Source of the DNA: Sphingobium trunci
GTDB lineage: Bacteria > Pseudomonadota > Alphaproteobacteria > Sphingomonadales > Sphingomonadaceae
Assembly (NCBI RefSeq): GCF_022664535.1
Contig: NZ_JAKUJY010000015.1
Location: 49,307-113,306 of the forward strand
Length of the DNA: 64,000 bases
Direction of reading: 5' to 3'
Shown: positions 63,257 to 64,000 of the stretch, piece after piece
How the letters are laid out: each line of letters starts with the position of its first letter
Numbering within the stretch: position 1 is the first letter of the stretch
Notes under the pieces: model-generated
Seen by the model: the letters and a program-made list of their open reading frames with translations, nothing else
Told to the model about the DNA's origin: nothing
Database searches by the model: none
Position numbers and translations under genes: made by a program

Positions 63257-64000
63257 CCACCGCCGCTCCGGCCAAGCCGGCGATCAGCAGGTTCGAGCGC
63301 TATCTCAGCGTCTGGGTGGCGCTGTGCATCGTGGTCGGGATCGCCCTCGGCTATGCCCTCCCGGGCCTGTTCGGCGCGATCGCCTCGGCCGAGGTGGCGC
63401 GGGTCAACCTCGTAGTCGCGGTGCTCATCTGGCTGATGATCATACCGATGCTGCTCAAGATCGACCTTGGGGCGCTCGGTTCGGTGCGTCAGCATTGGAA
63501 GGGCGTCGGCGTCACCCTGTTCATCAACTGGGCGGTAAAGCCGTTTTCGATGGCGTTGCTCGGCACGCTGTTCCTGGGCTGGCTGTTCCGAGCCTTGCTC
63601 CCGGCGGCCGAAGTCAGTTCCTACATCGCCGGCCTGATCCTGCTCGCGGCCGCGCCCTGCACGGCGATGGTGTTCGTCTGGTCCAACCTCTGCGAGGGTG
63701 AGCCGACCTACACGCTGAGCCAGGTCGCGCTCAACGACGTGATCATGGTGTTCGCCTTCGCCCCATTGGTTGGCCTGCTGCTCGGGGTCGCCTCGATCAC
63801 GGTCCCGTGGGACACGCTGCTGATCTCGGTCATGCTCTACATCGTCGTGCCGGTGATCGTCGCGCAGATCGTCCGCGGCGCGGTGATCGGCTCGGGCGGA
63901 CAGGCCGCACTCGATCGGTTTTTGACCCGTCTCGGACCGATTTCGCTGCTGGCGCTGCTCACCACGCTGGTTCTGCTATTCGGGTTTCAGGGTGAGGCGA
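63253..64000 (+). CDS. ACR3 family arsenite efflux transporter (3' end outside window)
   Basis: The frame is open from ATG 63253 to the end of the window (249 codons). Hydrophobic segments such as VWVALCIVVGIALGYALPGL and NLVVAVLIWLMIIPMLLKID, and the ACR3 signature AAAPCTAMVFVWSNLCEGEP with the essential Cys, identify an ACR3-type As(OH)3 exporter (about 350 residues when complete, 10 membrane segments). It overlaps arsC by 4 bp and completes the resistance operon. Confidence 0.93.
   Translation, partial: MTTAAPAKPAISRFERYLSVWVALCIVVGIALGYALPGLFGAIASAEVARVNLVVAVLIWLMIIPMLLKIDLGALGSVRQHWKGVGVTLFINWAVKPFSMALLGTLFLGWLFRALLPAAEVSSYIAGLILLAAAPCTAMVFVWSNLCEGEPTYTLSQVALNDVIMVFAFAPLVGLLLGVASITVPWDTLLISVMLYIVVPVIVAQIVRGAVIGSGGQAALDRFLTRLGPISLLALLTTLVLLFGFQGEA

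Overview
The window looks like part of a large accessory replicon (plasmid or megaplasmid) of a GC-rich alphaproteobacterium, most likely a sphingomonad. The evidence is a RepA_C-type replication initiator, a TraA/TraI-type conjugation helicase, a toxin-antitoxin pair and a full PRTRC plasmid cassette, together with sphingomonad-style catabolic genes (three P450s, a TonB-dependent receptor, many SDR and acyl-CoA enzymes). No rRNA, tRNA or CRISPR was seen. The organism is inferred from gene content only.

Region 1 (1-20.7 kb) is a catabolic block. A CoA-transferase/MaoC pair at the left edge ends in a decayed IS110. A minus-strand operon (12668 down to 3151) then encodes a VOC protein, a two-component flavin monooxygenase, a flavin reductase, an aldehyde dehydrogenase, a CitE-like lyase, an ADP-forming acyl-CoA synthetase, a benzoylformate-decarboxylase-like ThDP enzyme and an SDR. 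A TetR regulator separates it from a second minus operon (P450, two acyl-CoA dehydrogenases, nitronate-monooxygenase-like enzyme), next to an MFS transporter and an SDR that lacks its catalytic residues.

Region 2 (20.7-46.5 kb) is a mosaic. It holds repA, a P450, and a 1,937-bp direct repeat (23640-25576 and 44147-46083) carrying an EthD-domain gene and a cupin-like gene. Between the copies lie a TonB-dependent receptor, another P450, SDR, crotonase and aldo/keto reductase genes, a leucine-degradation-like biotin carboxylase cluster (37.1-43.3 kb), and many gene and IS scars. A [2Fe-2S] ferredoxin follows the second copy. P450, EthD, cupin and ferredoxin probably formed one oxidation module, split by the duplication.

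Region 3 (47.7-62.1 kb) is plasmid backbone. It contains a relaxase-helicase that has lost its relaxase domain, a PIN toxin-antitoxin pair, and the PRTRC cassette (ParB, E, C, F, B, A, ThiF) with flanking plasmid genes, including a GHKL-fold ATPase and a small gene carrying an in-frame amber codon. PRTRC C, B, ThiF and A resemble a ubiquitin-like modifier, an E2, an E1 and a JAMM protease, so the cassette may be a protein-conjugation system.

Region 4 (62.1-64 kb) is an arsenic-resistance operon (arsR, arsC, ACR3 pump), cut by the window end. No complete IS element was recognised in the window; every transposase recognised is a fragment.
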